64,000 nt of DNA from Clostridia bacterium (lineage in GTDB: Bacteria; Bacillota; Clostridia; UBA1381): positions 1-64,000 of the forward strand of contig JAGBHE010000065.1 of NCBI GenBank assembly GCA_017935675.1, written 5' to 3'. Position numbers and translations under genes: made by a program. This document shows, piece after piece, positions 1 to 7,754 of the stretch (position 1 is its first letter; each line of letters starts with the position of its first letter). The notes under the pieces are model-generated. The model was not told the DNA's origin and ran no database searches. It saw only the letters and a list, made by a program, of their open reading frames with translations.

Positions 1-1
1 T

Positions 2-1534
2 GACGAATATCAAGATACAAACCATGCGCAGTTCGTTCTGACGTCGCTTCTGTCGGGCGGATATAATAATCTGATGGTGGTCGGCGATGATGATCAGAGC
101 ATTTATAAATTCAGAGGTGCAAATATAAGAAATATACTTGATTTTGAAATCGAGTTCCCTGAGGCTGTAACCATAAAGCTGGAGCAGAATTACAGGTCCA
201 CAAAAAATATACTCAATGCCGCAAATGCCGTTATTGCAAATAATAAGGAGCGTAAGGGCAAAAATCTATGGACGGACACTGACGGCGGTGATAAAATAAC
301 ATTATTTACCGCTGCAAACGAGCATGAGGAAGCCTTGTATATTGCCGGAAGAATTGAGGAATGTATAAAAGGCGGCGGAGCGTACTCGGACTGTGCCGTG
401 CTTTACCGTATAAATGCACAGTCTCGTGTGCTGGAGGAAATGTTCATGAGGATGAATATACCTTATCGTGTGCTTGCCGGTCTGAGATTCTATGACAGAA
501 AGGAAATTAAAGATATTATTGCATATCTCAGAGTGATATATAACTCAGGAGATGATGTGAGCCTTAGAAGGATTGTAAATGAGCCAAAAAGAGGAATTGG
601 TCAGACGACTGTTGATAAGGCGCAAAAAATTGCTGATGAAAATGAAATTCCTTTGTTCAGCGTTTTTGAAAAGGCATCGTCATACCCGGAGCTTAAAAGA
701 GCAGCTGCAAATATAAAAAGCTTTGTTGAAATGATTCATTCTTTGTCAGCGCTGAAAAACAGTATACCGCTTTCAGAGCTTGTCAGCCGAACGATGAGCG
801 ATACGGGCTATTCACTTATGGTTAAGACGATTGCTGACAATGAAGGCTCTTCAAGAGCGGAAAACTTAAGCGAGCTTTTATCGGTGGTGAAGGAATACGA
901 GGAATCGCCGGAAGAGGAATCCACTCTCGGTAATTTCCTTGAGCGTGTTGCTCTTGTTTCGGATGTTGATAATTATGATGAATCACAGGATTCTGTTGTG
1001 CTTATGACAATTCATAGTGCAAAAGGTCTTGAATTTCCGATTGTGTTTCTTCCCGGCATGGAAAACGGTCTTTTCCCCGGTTCAATGTCGATAGGAGACA
1101 GGGAGGAGATGGAGGAGGAACGCCGGCTTTGTTATGTGGCAATTACCAGGGCAAAGAAGAAGCTTTATATAACAAAGGCTGAGGCGAGAATGATATTCGG
1201 AAAAACAGTCTATCAGCCGCAGTCAGTCTTTATCGGTGAAATACCCTCTGATTGCTTTGAGTCGCATACGGCGGTTGGGGCACGTATTTCCGCCGCATTT
1301 CGCAGCTTCGGCTTTGAAGCTCCCAAGCCGAAGCAGACAGACTGGCGAAAGACGGAGGTAAAGCATTCGGACGAAAAATTCATACCGGGAGATTTGGTAA
1401 CTCATCCGAAATTCGGGCAGGGAAAGGTAATATCAGCTCAGGTCTTCGGTGATGACTGTAAGGTTGAGGTCGTTTTTGACAGCTTCGGTAAAAAAATACT
1501 TATGTCCAATTTTGCAAAGCTGAAAAAGCTGTAG
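2..1534 (+). CDS. pcrA: ATP-dependent DNA helicase PcrA/UvrD, C-terminal part (5' end outside window)
   Basis: Superfamily 1 3'-5' DNA helicase acting in nucleotide-excision repair and in clearing replication forks. The frame is open from base 2 and begins inside the Walker B motif (DEYQDTN), so the Walker A half lies upstream of the window; an internal ATG at 74 is not the true start. Visible motifs are GDDDQSIYKFRGA (motif III), the QNYRS motif IV, TIHSAKGLEFP (motif V) and YVAITRAKKKLY (motif VI). The last ~60 residues hold the Tudor-like PcrA tail beginning GDLVTHPKFGQG, which favours PcrA over other UvrD relatives. It stops 21 bases before mutL and probably shares a transcript with it. 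The family call is secure. Confidence 0.95.
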   Translation, partial: DEYQDTNHAQFVLTSLLSGGYNNLMVVGDDDQSIYKFRGANIRNILDFEIEFPEAVTIKLEQNYRSTKNILNAANAVIANNKERKGKNLWTDTDGGDKITLFTAANEHEEALYIAGRIEECIKGGGAYSDCAVLYRINAQSRVLEEMFMRMNIPYRVLAGLRFYDRKEIKDIIAYLRVIYNSGDDVSLRRIVNEPKRGIGQTTVDKAQKIADENEIPLFSVFEKASSYPELKRAAANIKSFVEMIHSLSALKNSIPLSELVSRTMSDTGYSLMVKTIADNEGSSRAENLSELLSVVKEYEESPEEESTLGNFLERVALVSDVDNYDESQDSVVLMTIHSAKGLEFPIVFLPGMENGLFPGSMSIGDREEMEEERRLCYVAITRAKKKLYITKAEARMIFGKTVYQPQSVFIGEIPSDCFESHTAVGARISAAFRSFGFEAPKPKQTDWRKTEVKHSDEKFIPGDLVTHPKFGQGKVISAQVFGDDCKVEVVFDSFGKKILMSNFAKLKKL

Positions 1535-1555
1535 GAGCGGAAGGGAATGAAATAA

Positions 1556-3520
1556 ATGTCTTTAATTCATGTATTAAATCCTGAAATATCAAATAAGATA
1601 GCTGCCGGCGAGGTCGTTGAAAGACCGGCGTCCGTTGTCAAGGAGCTTGTGGAAAACAGCATTGATGCCGGAAGCACACGGATTGTTGTTGAAATAAAAA
1701 ACGGCGGCGCGTCACTTATAAGCGTGGAGGATAACGGCTGCGGAATGGCGGCTGAGGATGCTCAGATTGCTTTTTTGCGTCATGCTACAAGTAAAATCAG
1801 CACAGCTGAGGATCTTGAGGCGATTTATACCCTCGGCTTCCGAGGTGAGGCTCTTTCCTCAATCGGAGCAGTGTCAAAGGCTGCGATTTATACAAAGCGG
1901 AGTGAAGACAGCTTCGGCACTGTTGTTACCTGTGACGGAGGTGAAATTATAGCCTCTGAAGAGGGAGGAATGTCGGACGGAACAAAAATTGTTGTGAGAA
2001 ATCTGTTTTATAATACTCCTGCAAGGATGAAATTTCTAAAAAAGGATGCTACCGAGGCAGGATATGTTGCAGATGTTGTCACAAGGTTTATTCTGGCGCA
2101 TCCTGAAATATCCTTCAGACTTATAAAGAACGGAAAGGATGTTCTGTTTTCTTCCGGAGATGGAAATCTTGTAAATGCAGTGTATTCGGTTTATGGCAGG
2201 GACTATGCAAAGTCGCTTATATCTGTTGATTACGAATATGAAAGCATTCGTGTTACCGGAGCAGTCGGAAAGGGTAATCTTGCCCGTCCGAACAGAAATT
2301 TTCAGAGCTTTTTCGTGAACGGCAGATATATTAAAAGTCCGCTGATTATAAGAGCGGTCGAAGAGGCATATAAAAATCAGATTATGATAGGAAAGTTCCC
2401 CGTTGCTATAATAAATATTTCCGTAAATCCGTCTTTTATTGATATAAATGTTCATCCGACAAAGCTTGAAGTAAAGTTTTCGGAGGAAAAGCAGATTTAT
2501 GACGGAGTTTATTACGGCGTAAAAAATGCTCTTTATGCGCTTCCGAATATCCCGGAAATTGAAACAAAGCATGACCCGAGAAGGAATCCGTTTATGAAGG
2601 AACGGACTGCCGTACCGGATTTGCGCTCACAGGTTGAAATGCCTGATAAGAAGGCGAATACGCCGGCTGAAATAAGAATTGCGCCGGAAGAACATAAAAA
2701 AGCGGAGAATACTGAGGTGAAGCTTCATGCCGAGCCAAAGCCTGAGGACCCGATAGCTATGTTTAGAAAAAAAGAAGCCGATACGCCCTTAAAGGTTGCG
2801 GCGCCGGAAATGGAATATAAGGCTGAGGTAAAGCATACTGATGATGCGTTGCAGGCTGATTCGGCGGCGTCTTTGGTGAAGCCTGAGCCGGCACAAAAGG
2901 AAATTCCGCAGCCGGCTGAGCTTCCGCAGAATATTGTACAGGAAGCGCCTGTCCGTATTGCGGGATGTGTTTTTGATACCTACATAGTTGCCGAACGCGG
3001 TAATGAAATGCTTCTGATTGATCAGCACGCGGCACATGAGCGCATAAAGTATGAGCAGCTTATAAAAAGTCTTGATGAGAAAACACTTTATCCGCAGATG
3101 TTAATCGAACCGGTGATTGTTAGAATGACAGGTGCAGAAACGGCAGCGTTTGAAGCGAATTCGGAGGTTTTGTCCCTGCTTGGTTTTGAAGCTGATTTAT
3201 TCGGAGAAAATGAAGCTATAGTAAGAACCTCACCGCAGGATGTGGAAATAGGTGATGTTGAGGATTTGTATCTTGAGCTTTTATCCGAGCTTGCGCAGTC
3301 AAAAAAGGAGATTCTTCCCGCAAAACGTCAGAGGCTTATATACACAATAGCCTGTAAAGCGGCCGTAAAAGCAAATCAGACGCTGACAAAGAGTGAAATG
3401 GAGAGCCTTGTAAGCAGTGTGCTGGCGCTTAAAAACATTAATACCTGCCCTCACGGCAGACCTATTATGATAAGCATGACCAAAAAAGAGCTTGAAAAGC
3501 AGTTTAAACGAATTGTCTGA
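1556..3520 (+). CDS. mutL: DNA mismatch repair protein MutL
   Basis: A 654-residue MutL, normal length for Firmicutes. The N-terminal GHKL ATPase shows EIAAGEVVERPASVVKEL, the ENSIDAG helix, DNGCGM and GFRGEALSSI. A variable, Pro/Glu/Lys-rich linker covers about residues 340-470. The C-terminal dimerisation/endonuclease domain has DQHAAHER(x)4E near residue 489, the ACKAAVKAN segment and CPHGRP close to the end, so this MutL should nick DNA itself, as in bacteria without MutH. The ATG at 1556 follows the pcrA stop closely. It lies between pcrA and the Nif3-like gene on one strand, which suggests one housekeeping transcript. No mutS is in view; it is probably elsewhere on the chromosome. Confidence 0.97.
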   Translation: MSLIHVLNPEISNKIAAGEVVERPASVVKELVENSIDAGSTRIVVEIKNGGASLISVEDNGCGMAAEDAQIAFLRHATSKISTAEDLEAIYTLGFRGEALSSIGAVSKAAIYTKRSEDSFGTVVTCDGGEIIASEEGGMSDGTKIVVRNLFYNTPARMKFLKKDATEAGYVADVVTRFILAHPEISFRLIKNGKDVLFSSGDGNLVNAVYSVYGRDYAKSLISVDYEYESIRVTGAVGKGNLARPNRNFQSFFVNGRYIKSPLIIRAVEEAYKNQIMIGKFPVAIINISVNPSFIDINVHPTKLEVKFSEEKQIYDGVYYGVKNALYALPNIPEIETKHDPRRNPFMKERTAVPDLRSQVEMPDKKANTPAEIRIAPEEHKKAENTEVKLHAEPKPEDPIAMFRKKEADTPLKVAAPEMEYKAEVKHTDDALQADSAASLVKPEPAQKEIPQPAELPQNIVQEAPVRIAGCVFDTYIVAERGNEMLLIDQHAAHERIKYEQLIKSLDEKTLYPQMLIEPVIVRMTGAETAAFEANSEVLSLLGFEADLFGENEAIVRTSPQDVEIGDVEDLYLELLSELAQSKKEILPAKRQRLIYTIACKAAVKANQTLTKSEMESLVSSVLALKNINTCPHGRPIMISMTKKELEKQFKRIV

Positions 3521-3531
3521 GGTGATTTAAA

Positions 3532-4308
3532 GTGAAAGCATATGAAGTGGCAGAAATTATAGAAAAAACAGCGCCGCGGAAGCTGGCAATGAAATGGGAT
3601 AACGTTGGCTTTATGATAGGTGACCCGAACAGGGAGGTAAAGCGTATTTTGACGGCACTTGACGTAACCTCCCAAACGGCAGAACAGGCTGTTTCCATGG
3701 GCTGCGATATGATTTTATCGCATCATCCGATGTTTTTTGACGGCATAAAGGCGATTGATTTTTCAACGCCTGAGGGTGATACCGTAAGAAGACTTGTTTC
3801 TGAAAATATTGCTGTGTATGCATGCCATACCAATATGGACTGCGCTGCCGGAGGGATAAACGATTATCTTGCAGACCTTTTTGAGCTTTCAGAGGTAAGT
3901 GTTCTTGAGGAAAATCCTGATTTCCCCGGAACCGGAATAGGCAGACTGGGTACTTTGCCGGAGAGTATGGATATAAAGACCTTATGCAGCATTGTCAAGA
4001 GCCGCCTTAATACGCCGTTTGTCCGCGTGATTTCCGGCACGCAAAAAAGCATAAAACGCGTTGCGGTTGCTTCCGGAAGCTGTGCTGAATATATTCCTCT
4101 TGCACTTAAAAAGGGAGCTGATGCCATTGTTACCGCCGATATGAAATATCATGACAGCCTTACGGCATCGGAGTATGATATTTATGTAATAGATGCAGGG
4201 CACTATCCGACAGAATTTGTTGTGACAGACATTTTTGAAAAGCTTTTGAGGGACACAGGAATTGAGCTATGCCGCTCCAACGCCGATGATGTGTTTAAGC
4301 TGTTTTGA
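3532..4308 (+). CDS. Nif3-like dinuclear metal centre protein (YqfO family)
   Basis: A 258-residue member of the Nif3/YqfO (GTP cyclohydrolase I type 2 / NIF3) family, a conserved cytosolic fold that binds two metal ions and whose cellular role is still unclear. Family signatures seen are KWDNVGFMIGDP near the start, SHHPMFFDG (the metal-binding histidine pair), CHTNMDCAAGG and DAGHYPTEF near the C-terminus with a further metal-binding histidine. The start is GTG at 3532, 11 bases after the mutL stop, with GAGGTG just upstream. In many Clostridia this gene sits next to a tRNA adenine methyltransferase (trmK); that neighbour is not present here. It ends the housekeeping cluster. Confidence 0.92.
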   Translation: MKAYEVAEIIEKTAPRKLAMKWDNVGFMIGDPNREVKRILTALDVTSQTAEQAVSMGCDMILSHHPMFFDGIKAIDFSTPEGDTVRRLVSENIAVYACHTNMDCAAGGINDYLADLFELSEVSVLEENPDFPGTGIGRLGTLPESMDIKTLCSIVKSRLNTPFVRVISGTQKSIKRVAVASGSCAEYIPLALKKGADAIVTADMKYHDSLTASEYDIYVIDAGHYPTEFVVTDIFEKLLRDTGIELCRSNADDVFKLF

Positions 4309-4431
4309 CAGCATCATTGTTTTGCAATCCTTAAAGCTATACAGAAAATCGGGATATTGACAGAAATCTTGTTTAAAATAACCGCCTTATTATACTAAAA
4401 ACACAAAATTTTAAAATGAGCAGAATTTTAG

Positions 4432-4460
4432 TTGACTTTCAATTGCAATTTTGGTATAAT
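4432..4460 (+). promoter_or_regulatory. Sigma-A promoter of the tRNA-Arg gene
   Basis: TTGACT at 4432-4437 and TATAAT at 4455-4460 are separated by 17 bases. The predicted start near 4467 lies about 10 bases before the tRNA 5' end, as expected for a stand-alone tRNA unit. Confidence 0.85.
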
Positions 4461-4476
4461 ATTTGTTGTTGAAAAT

Positions 4477-4553
4477 GCGCTCATAGCTCAGCCGGATAGA
4501 GTGTTTGGCTACGAACCAAAAGGTCGGGGGTTCGAATCCCTCTGGGCGTACCA
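4477..4553 (+). tRNA. tRNA-Arg (anticodon ACG)
   Basis: A complete cloverleaf can be drawn. The 7-bp acceptor stem pairs GCGCTCA with TGGGCGT (two G-U pairs), the D stem is GCTC/GAGT, and the anticodon stem TTTGG/CCAAA encloses the loop CTACGAA. There is a 5-base variable loop, and the T arm is GGGGG-TTCGAAT-CCCTC. Discriminator A is followed by an encoded CCA. The anticodon ACG would be deaminated to ICG and read CGU/CGC/CGA. It has its own promoter and terminator. Confidence 0.95.
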
Positions 4554-4554
4554 G

Positions 4555-4586
4555 AAAAAACGACTTGTTTTGACAAGTCGTTTTTT
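4555..4586 (+). terminator. Rho-independent terminator of tRNA-Arg
   Basis: An A-run, the perfect 8-bp stem CGACTTGT/ACAAGTCG with a 4-base loop, and six T residues lie directly after the tRNA CCA end. The flanking A and T runs extend the stem, so it could also work on the opposite strand. Confidence 0.9.
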
Positions 4587-4587
4587 A

Positions 4588-4765
4588 GTGAAATAAATCC
4601 TTCGGATTTGTGAAATACGCTTTGCGTGTGAAATACACCTGCGGTGTGTGAAATATTCGCTGACGCGAATGTGGATTTATTTCATTTCACAGAAACCGAA
4701 AGGTTTCTATTTCACAATTTCTGTAAGAAATTATTTTACATTTGCCGAAGGCAAATATTTCACAC
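4588..4765 (+). repeat. Array of seven small hairpins separated by GTGAAATA boxes that switch orientation midway
   Basis: Four GTGAAATA boxes (4588, 4610, 4628, 4648) each precede a tiny hairpin: AATCC/GGATT, CGC/GCG, CACC/GGTG and TTCGC/GCGAA. From about 4673 the boxes run in the reverse sense (TATTTCAC-type at about 4678, 4708, 4732 as TATTTTAC, and 4756) and alternate with GAAACC/GGTTTC, ATTTC/GAAAT and TTTGCC/GGCAAA hairpins. GTGAAATAAATCC at the left end is complementary to GGATTTATTTCA at 4673-4684, so the left half can close into one multi-branched structure, and left boxes can pair with right boxes overall. It is non-coding. It most resembles the palindromic intergenic repeats scattered in gut Firmicutes genomes; I cannot name a family. 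Confidence 0.8.
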
Positions 4766-4792
4766 AGTAGATTAATAATGTGGTACAATTTG

Positions 4793-4840
4793 TGACACAA
4801 TGGGACTTTTTAAGTGGTCTCGAACCGTCCCATTATGTTA
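4793..4840 (+). repeat. REP-like short palindrome
   Basis: AATGGGAC (4799-4806) and GTCCCATT (4827-4834) form an 8-bp inverted repeat within a 48-base block beginning GACACAATGGGAC and ending CCGTCCCATTATGTT. The ends resemble the ACACAAGGGGACGG termini of the MITE copies at 5878 and 10385, so this may be a shorter relative. It lies directly before the ribosome-binding site of the next gene. Confidence 0.55.
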
Positions 4841-4856
4841 TTAAGGAGTGAATACA

Positions 4857-5729
4857 ATGCCGTTACATTTAGAATCAATAACAAACAAAGAAAGTTCAGG
4901 GATAATTGCTTGGATACTTCAAAACCAACTTAACGAGTGTGAAGATGCTTTTGTGACAAAAGATAAACTATGTATACATTGCTCAAAAGATATCGTTGAT
5001 AAAGTATCTCAAGAAAAAGTAGGAGAATATATATTTACAATAAAAACAAATTTGGAAAAGCAAGCGAATGAAATTCTGGATGTTGATATAATATTTAAAA
5101 ATCCTTCAAATGCACAAATTAAATTAACAGAAAAACTCAAACCTTCGTCTGAAGCAAATGAATATTATAATGCGGAGACGGAAGAAGGTGGACATTTTCA
5201 AATTGAAACGGTAAACAGATATCTTATAGAAGATGATTTAGAAGGTAAAATACATAATGTCAACCTTTCTGCCTTCCCTTTTAAATTATCATTGTATGAT
5301 GATATGAAGGCATTGAATACTGAGTTGGGATTTGCCGAAGAAATAAAAGTAGGAGATACAGATCTTACTGTGGCAGGATATTCAGAAACTTTTATTGCAA
5401 CCAGTGATTTGTTTAAAGCGGATATTAACAGTGATGAAACATTTTCATTTGTTATAGGTAAAATAACAAAATTACAGAATTGCCGCATTGAAATGAATAA
5501 CGAGTTTTGTGATTTTATTATTGCACAATTAAATACTGCTGTTGGAAATTTAACAACAGTAATCAACCCTGACAGATATGATATAGAGGGAATTGCGAAA
5601 GGCAAAATTATCGGTATGCAGGCAGATATAAAGGCAAATTTTAAGCTGAATGATAAATATCCAAAACCTGTAGTTGCGGAGAAAACAAAAGAGACTTTTT
5701 GGGATAAAGTAAAAAGCATTTTTAAATGA
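4857..5729 (+). CDS. Hypothetical protein, unrecognised family
   Basis: A 290-residue protein that I do not recognise. The ATG at 4857 is chosen because AAGGAG (4843-4848) lies 8 bases before it; a GTG at 4848 overlaps that site. There is no signal peptide or membrane segment, so it is predicted cytosolic. The sequence is acidic and mixed alpha/beta, with no obvious catalytic motif. The C-terminus ends in a short basic amphipathic helix (KETFWDKVKSIFK) that could touch a membrane or partner. Base composition is more AT-rich than the housekeeping genes upstream, in keeping with an accessory region bounded by repeats. A broken small reading frame in the same phase follows the stop codon, so the two may once have been adjacent genes of one unit. 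Confidence 0.6.
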   Translation: MPLHLESITNKESSGIIAWILQNQLNECEDAFVTKDKLCIHCSKDIVDKVSQEKVGEYIFTIKTNLEKQANEILDVDIIFKNPSNAQIKLTEKLKPSSEANEYYNAETEEGGHFQIETVNRYLIEDDLEGKIHNVNLSAFPFKLSLYDDMKALNTELGFAEEIKVGDTDLTVAGYSETFIATSDLFKADINSDETFSFVIGKITKLQNCRIEMNNEFCDFIIAQLNTAVGNLTTVINPDRYDIEGIAKGKIIGMQADIKANFKLNDKYPKPVVAEKTKETFWDKVKSIFK

Positions 5730-5741
5730 TTTGAAGAGGGA

Positions 5742-6214
5742 ATTTTAAAAGGAAAAAGCGGGTCAGTTATACAAACGGATATTAATAAATATATTGAGTC
5801 TCTTTATGCAACGACTGAGATATCGGGATTGGTATTAAATCCGGGCAGCCAAGATTTATATTTAGACAAAGAATATAAACACAAGGGGACGGTTCTCCTG
5901 TGTTCAAAAAAAGAGAAATATAGAAGGATTTTTGGATGTTTTAAGCAATTTCTGTTGTTCATTTCAATAAGAATTGAAAAACAGTGATTTATTGTTTTCA
6001 GCGGTAGATTTTATTTTCACTGAAAAAGTTAAGTGGAAACCGTTGCTTTTAAATGCGTGGAATATCTTAATTTAACTATATTTTTATAATACAAAACGAA
6101 CACAAGAGAACCGTCCCCTTGTGTTATGGTTCTGGCGGCTGGATACATTATCGAGTTATACGCCAAGAACATTATGAGGATATAAGGAAAATGTTAGAAG
6201 TTAAATGTTTGTGA
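5742..6214 (+). pseudogene. Small gene split by the MITE at 5878-6125; 5' end unclear
   Basis: Before the repeat the frame reads ...INKYIESLYATTEISG..., ending LDKEY. After the repeat another frame reads GSGGWIHYRVIRQEHYEDI... to a TGA at 6212. Removing exactly bases 5878-6125 (248 bases) joins the two halves in one frame as ...LDKEYNGSGGWIHYR.... The match of frame across the junction shows the repeat entered a reading frame. No ATG or GTG with a ribosome-binding site is visible for the 5' half, so the start is also damaged or lost. The protein family is not recognised. Bounds are approximate at the 5' end. Confidence 0.6.
5878..6125 (+). mobile_element. MITE, copy 1 (248 bp, terminal inverted repeats)
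   Basis: The ends AACACAAGGGGACGG and CCGTCCCCTTGTGTT are perfect 15-base inverted repeats. Just inside the left end lies a second palindromic word (CTCCTGTGTTC), matched by GAACACAAGAG near the right end. A near-identical copy lies at 10385-10630. The interior has no intact gene, so any movement would need a transposase in trans. Palindromes of this ACACAAGGGGACGGTTCT type are, as I recall, associated with REP-type/IS200-like (Y1) transposases in Firmicutes; that assignment is inference. Confidence 0.8.
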
Positions 6215-6246
6215 GGATTAACTCTAAAAATTTTAAGTATTATGGC

Positions 6247-6275
6247 TTGAAAAGGGCTATTTACTATGATATAAT
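6247..6275 (+). promoter_or_regulatory. Sigma-A promoter upstream of the RNHCP gene
   Basis: TTGAAA at 6247-6252 and TATAAT at 6270-6275 with a 17-base spacer. It would give a leader of about 155 bases before the ATG at 6437, containing a 12-codon reading frame and a foldable segment. Confidence 0.7.
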
Positions 6276-6324
6276 AATATTGCCAATATCAAACATAAAT
6301 AAACAATAGAAGGAGAAGTGCTTT

Positions 6325-6363
6325 ATGAAAAACAAAAACTTATTAAAGGAGTCGGTTCACTGA
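6325..6363 (+). CDS. Possible 12-residue leader peptide
   Basis: ATG at 6325 is preceded by AAGGAG (about 6310-6315, ~9 bases away) and followed by 11 more codons (MKNKNLLKESVH) and TGA at 6361. The good ribosome-binding site, the short length and the position between a promoter and a structured segment suit an upstream leader peptide. It could instead be the stub of a deleted gene. Confidence 0.45.
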   Translation: MKNKNLLKESVH

Positions 6364-6365
6364 CC

Positions 6366-6410
6366 GGGAGGTCTGCGAACTGAAAATCCGTATTCCTCCC
6401 ATAGGATTTT
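6366..6410 (+). promoter_or_regulatory. Foldable leader segment (overlapping stems, pseudoknot geometry)
   Basis: GGGAGG (6366-6371) can pair with CCTCCC (6395-6400), while AAAATCC (6383-6389), inside that loop, can pair with GGATTTT (6404-6410). The two stems are interleaved, so they either form an H-type pseudoknot or are alternatives. The segment follows the leader frame directly and precedes the GGAGG of the RNHCP gene, so it could control translation or readthrough. Confidence 0.45.
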
Positions 6411-6436
6411 AAAATAATCTTTTGGAGGAAATTAAA

Positions 6437-6865
6437 ATGAACCGTGAAAACAAACGGAAACAATACGAAAAAGGCTATTACAAAACACATAAATGCAATG
6501 ACATTTTCACCTGCAAGGTATGCGGACGCGAGGTTATTCCGGATGGTGCAGGAAGCGGTCACAGAAACCACTGCCCCAACTGCCTGTCAAGTCTGCATGT
6601 AGATATTGAGCCGGGTGACAGAGCGTCCGATTGCGGCGGCATTATGGAGCCGGTCGCCGTGTGGGTTAGAAAAGGTGGAGAATGGGCAATTATTCACCGC
6701 TGCAAGCGATGCGGCGCTTTTTCGTCAAACCGTGTTGCGGCGGACGATAATCCAATGAAGCTGATGAGCATTGCTATGAAGCCATTATGTGAGCCACCGT
6801 TCCCTTTGGAGCGCATTGAGGAAATGACTGCTCTTATGGGCGGCGACGGCAAGATAGCAAAGTAA
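6437..6865 (+). CDS. RNHCP domain zinc-ribbon protein
   Basis: A 142-residue protein of the RNHCP family, named after the motif seen here as HRNHCPNC (residues 42-49). CKVC at 26-29 pairs with that motif to make a zinc ribbon; a second Cys-rich segment HRCKRCGAFSSNR lies around residues 87-100. The function of the family is not established; the metal-binding knuckles and basic N-terminus suggest RNA or protein binding. The start is ATG at 6437 with GGAGG at 6424-6428. The gene has its own promoter and an unusual leader, suggesting individual regulation. A 9-bp hairpin (6875-6908) separates it from the DinB-like gene. Confidence 0.88.
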   Translation: MNRENKRKQYEKGYYKTHKCNDIFTCKVCGREVIPDGAGSGHRNHCPNCLSSLHVDIEPGDRASDCGGIMEPVAVWVRKGGEWAIIHRCKRCGAFSSNRVAADDNPMKLMSIAMKPLCEPPFPLERIEEMTALMGGDGKIAK

Positions 6866-6874
6866 AATTAAAAT

Positions 6875-6908
6875 CGTATACCGGACGGAATTACCTCTTC
6901 GGTATACG
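6875..6908 (+). other. Intergenic hairpin
   Basis: CGTATACCG (6875-6883) and CGGTATACG (6900-6908) form a perfect 9-bp stem with a 16-base loop. No T-run follows, so it is not a classical terminator; it may limit or process the transcript between the two genes. Confidence 0.5.
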
Positions 6909-6945
6909 TCCACTTATAAATCTGGATTTTGCGAGGTAATTGATT

Positions 6946-7602
6946 ATGAATAAAGAATGGTCTGAGCTTAATAAAACAATGCAAACACAGATTAAAAAGA
7001 AGGACACTTATGAAGAGGGAATCGGTACTTTATTTGATTTGCGAAATCGGTTGATGGAAACCTTAATATCATTCAATGTTGAATTATGCCGAAAGAATTT
7101 TGATGCAATACCATTTATAAACGCAGATGGCTATCATAGTAAGACTATTGCTTATTCGATTTGGCATATTTTCCGCATAGAAGATATAGTTGCGCATACA
7201 TTGATAAACGAAGATGAACAGATATTCTTTGTGGGCAATTATCAGGAGCGTATCAATTCGCCTATTATCACAACAGGGAATGAACTTATAAAACAACAAA
7301 TTGCAGACTTTTCCGGACAACTTAATTTGCAGGAACTTTATTCATATATTTTTGAAGTAAAAGACAGCACCGAAAAGATAATAAAAAGTTTATCTTATGG
7401 CGAATTGGCACGGAAAATATCGGGAGAAAGAAAAGAATTCTTGAAATCATTGAATGTTGTAAGCTCAGATGAAAATGCTATTTGGCTGATTGATTACTGG
7501 TGTAATAAAGACATTCGCGGGCTAATTCAAATGCCATTTTCAAGACATTGGATTATGCATATAGAAGCATGTCTGCGCATTAAAAATAAGATACATTCAT
7601 AA
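6946..7602 (+). CDS. DinB-like four-helix metal-binding protein
   Basis: A 218-residue all-helical protein resembling the DinB/YfiT superfamily, four-helix bundles that hold a metal with three histidines and are often thiol-dependent transferases. The histidine in YSIWHIFR (~residue 71) begins the segment WHIFRIEDIVAHTLI, and the C-terminal helix carries SRHWIMHIE; together these supply suitable ligands. The start is ATG at 6946 with GAGGT upstream; an in-frame TTG at 6940 is less likely. There is no signal peptide. A strong terminator lies 85 bases after the stop. The specific substrate cannot be read from the sequence. Confidence 0.7.
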   Translation: MNKEWSELNKTMQTQIKKKDTYEEGIGTLFDLRNRLMETLISFNVELCRKNFDAIPFINADGYHSKTIAYSIWHIFRIEDIVAHTLINEDEQIFFVGNYQERINSPIITTGNELIKQQIADFSGQLNLQELYSYIFEVKDSTEKIIKSLSYGELARKISGERKEFLKSLNVVSSDENAIWLIDYWCNKDIRGLIQMPFSRHWIMHIEACLRIKNKIHS

Positions 7603-7687
7603 GCGTAAATTCCATATTTGTCAGTTAGGTCTATTCAGAAAAATAATTTTAGCAAGCATAACAGTTTGGGACTCGCTGTTCCAAGAT

Positions 7688-7727
7688 AAAAAGCTTTAAA
7701 GCCGATTTTTCGGTTTTAAAGCTTTTT
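7688..7727 (+). terminator. Rho-independent terminator after the DinB-like gene
   Basis: AAAAAGCTTTAAA pairs perfectly with TTTAAAGCTTTTT, topped by CCGA/TCGG. The long A/T flanks make it likely to work in both directions. Confidence 0.85.
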
Positions 7728-7754
7728 GAGTACCATACTGTCTTATGGAAGATG

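Noticed and set aside
2036..2572. 178-codon frame on the minus strand inside mutL
   Set aside because: Antisense shadow of a well-conserved gene; no ribosome-binding site and no coherent domain.
4588..4765. Possible CRISPR array
   Set aside because: Repeat boxes are 8-9 bases, spacing is irregular, the units are hairpins and the boxes switch strand. No cas genes are nearby.
5198..5719. 173-codon minus-strand frame inside the unknown 4857 gene
   Set aside because: The plus-strand gene has an AAGGAG site and a sensible composition; the antisense frame is a Ser/Phe-rich shadow without start signals.
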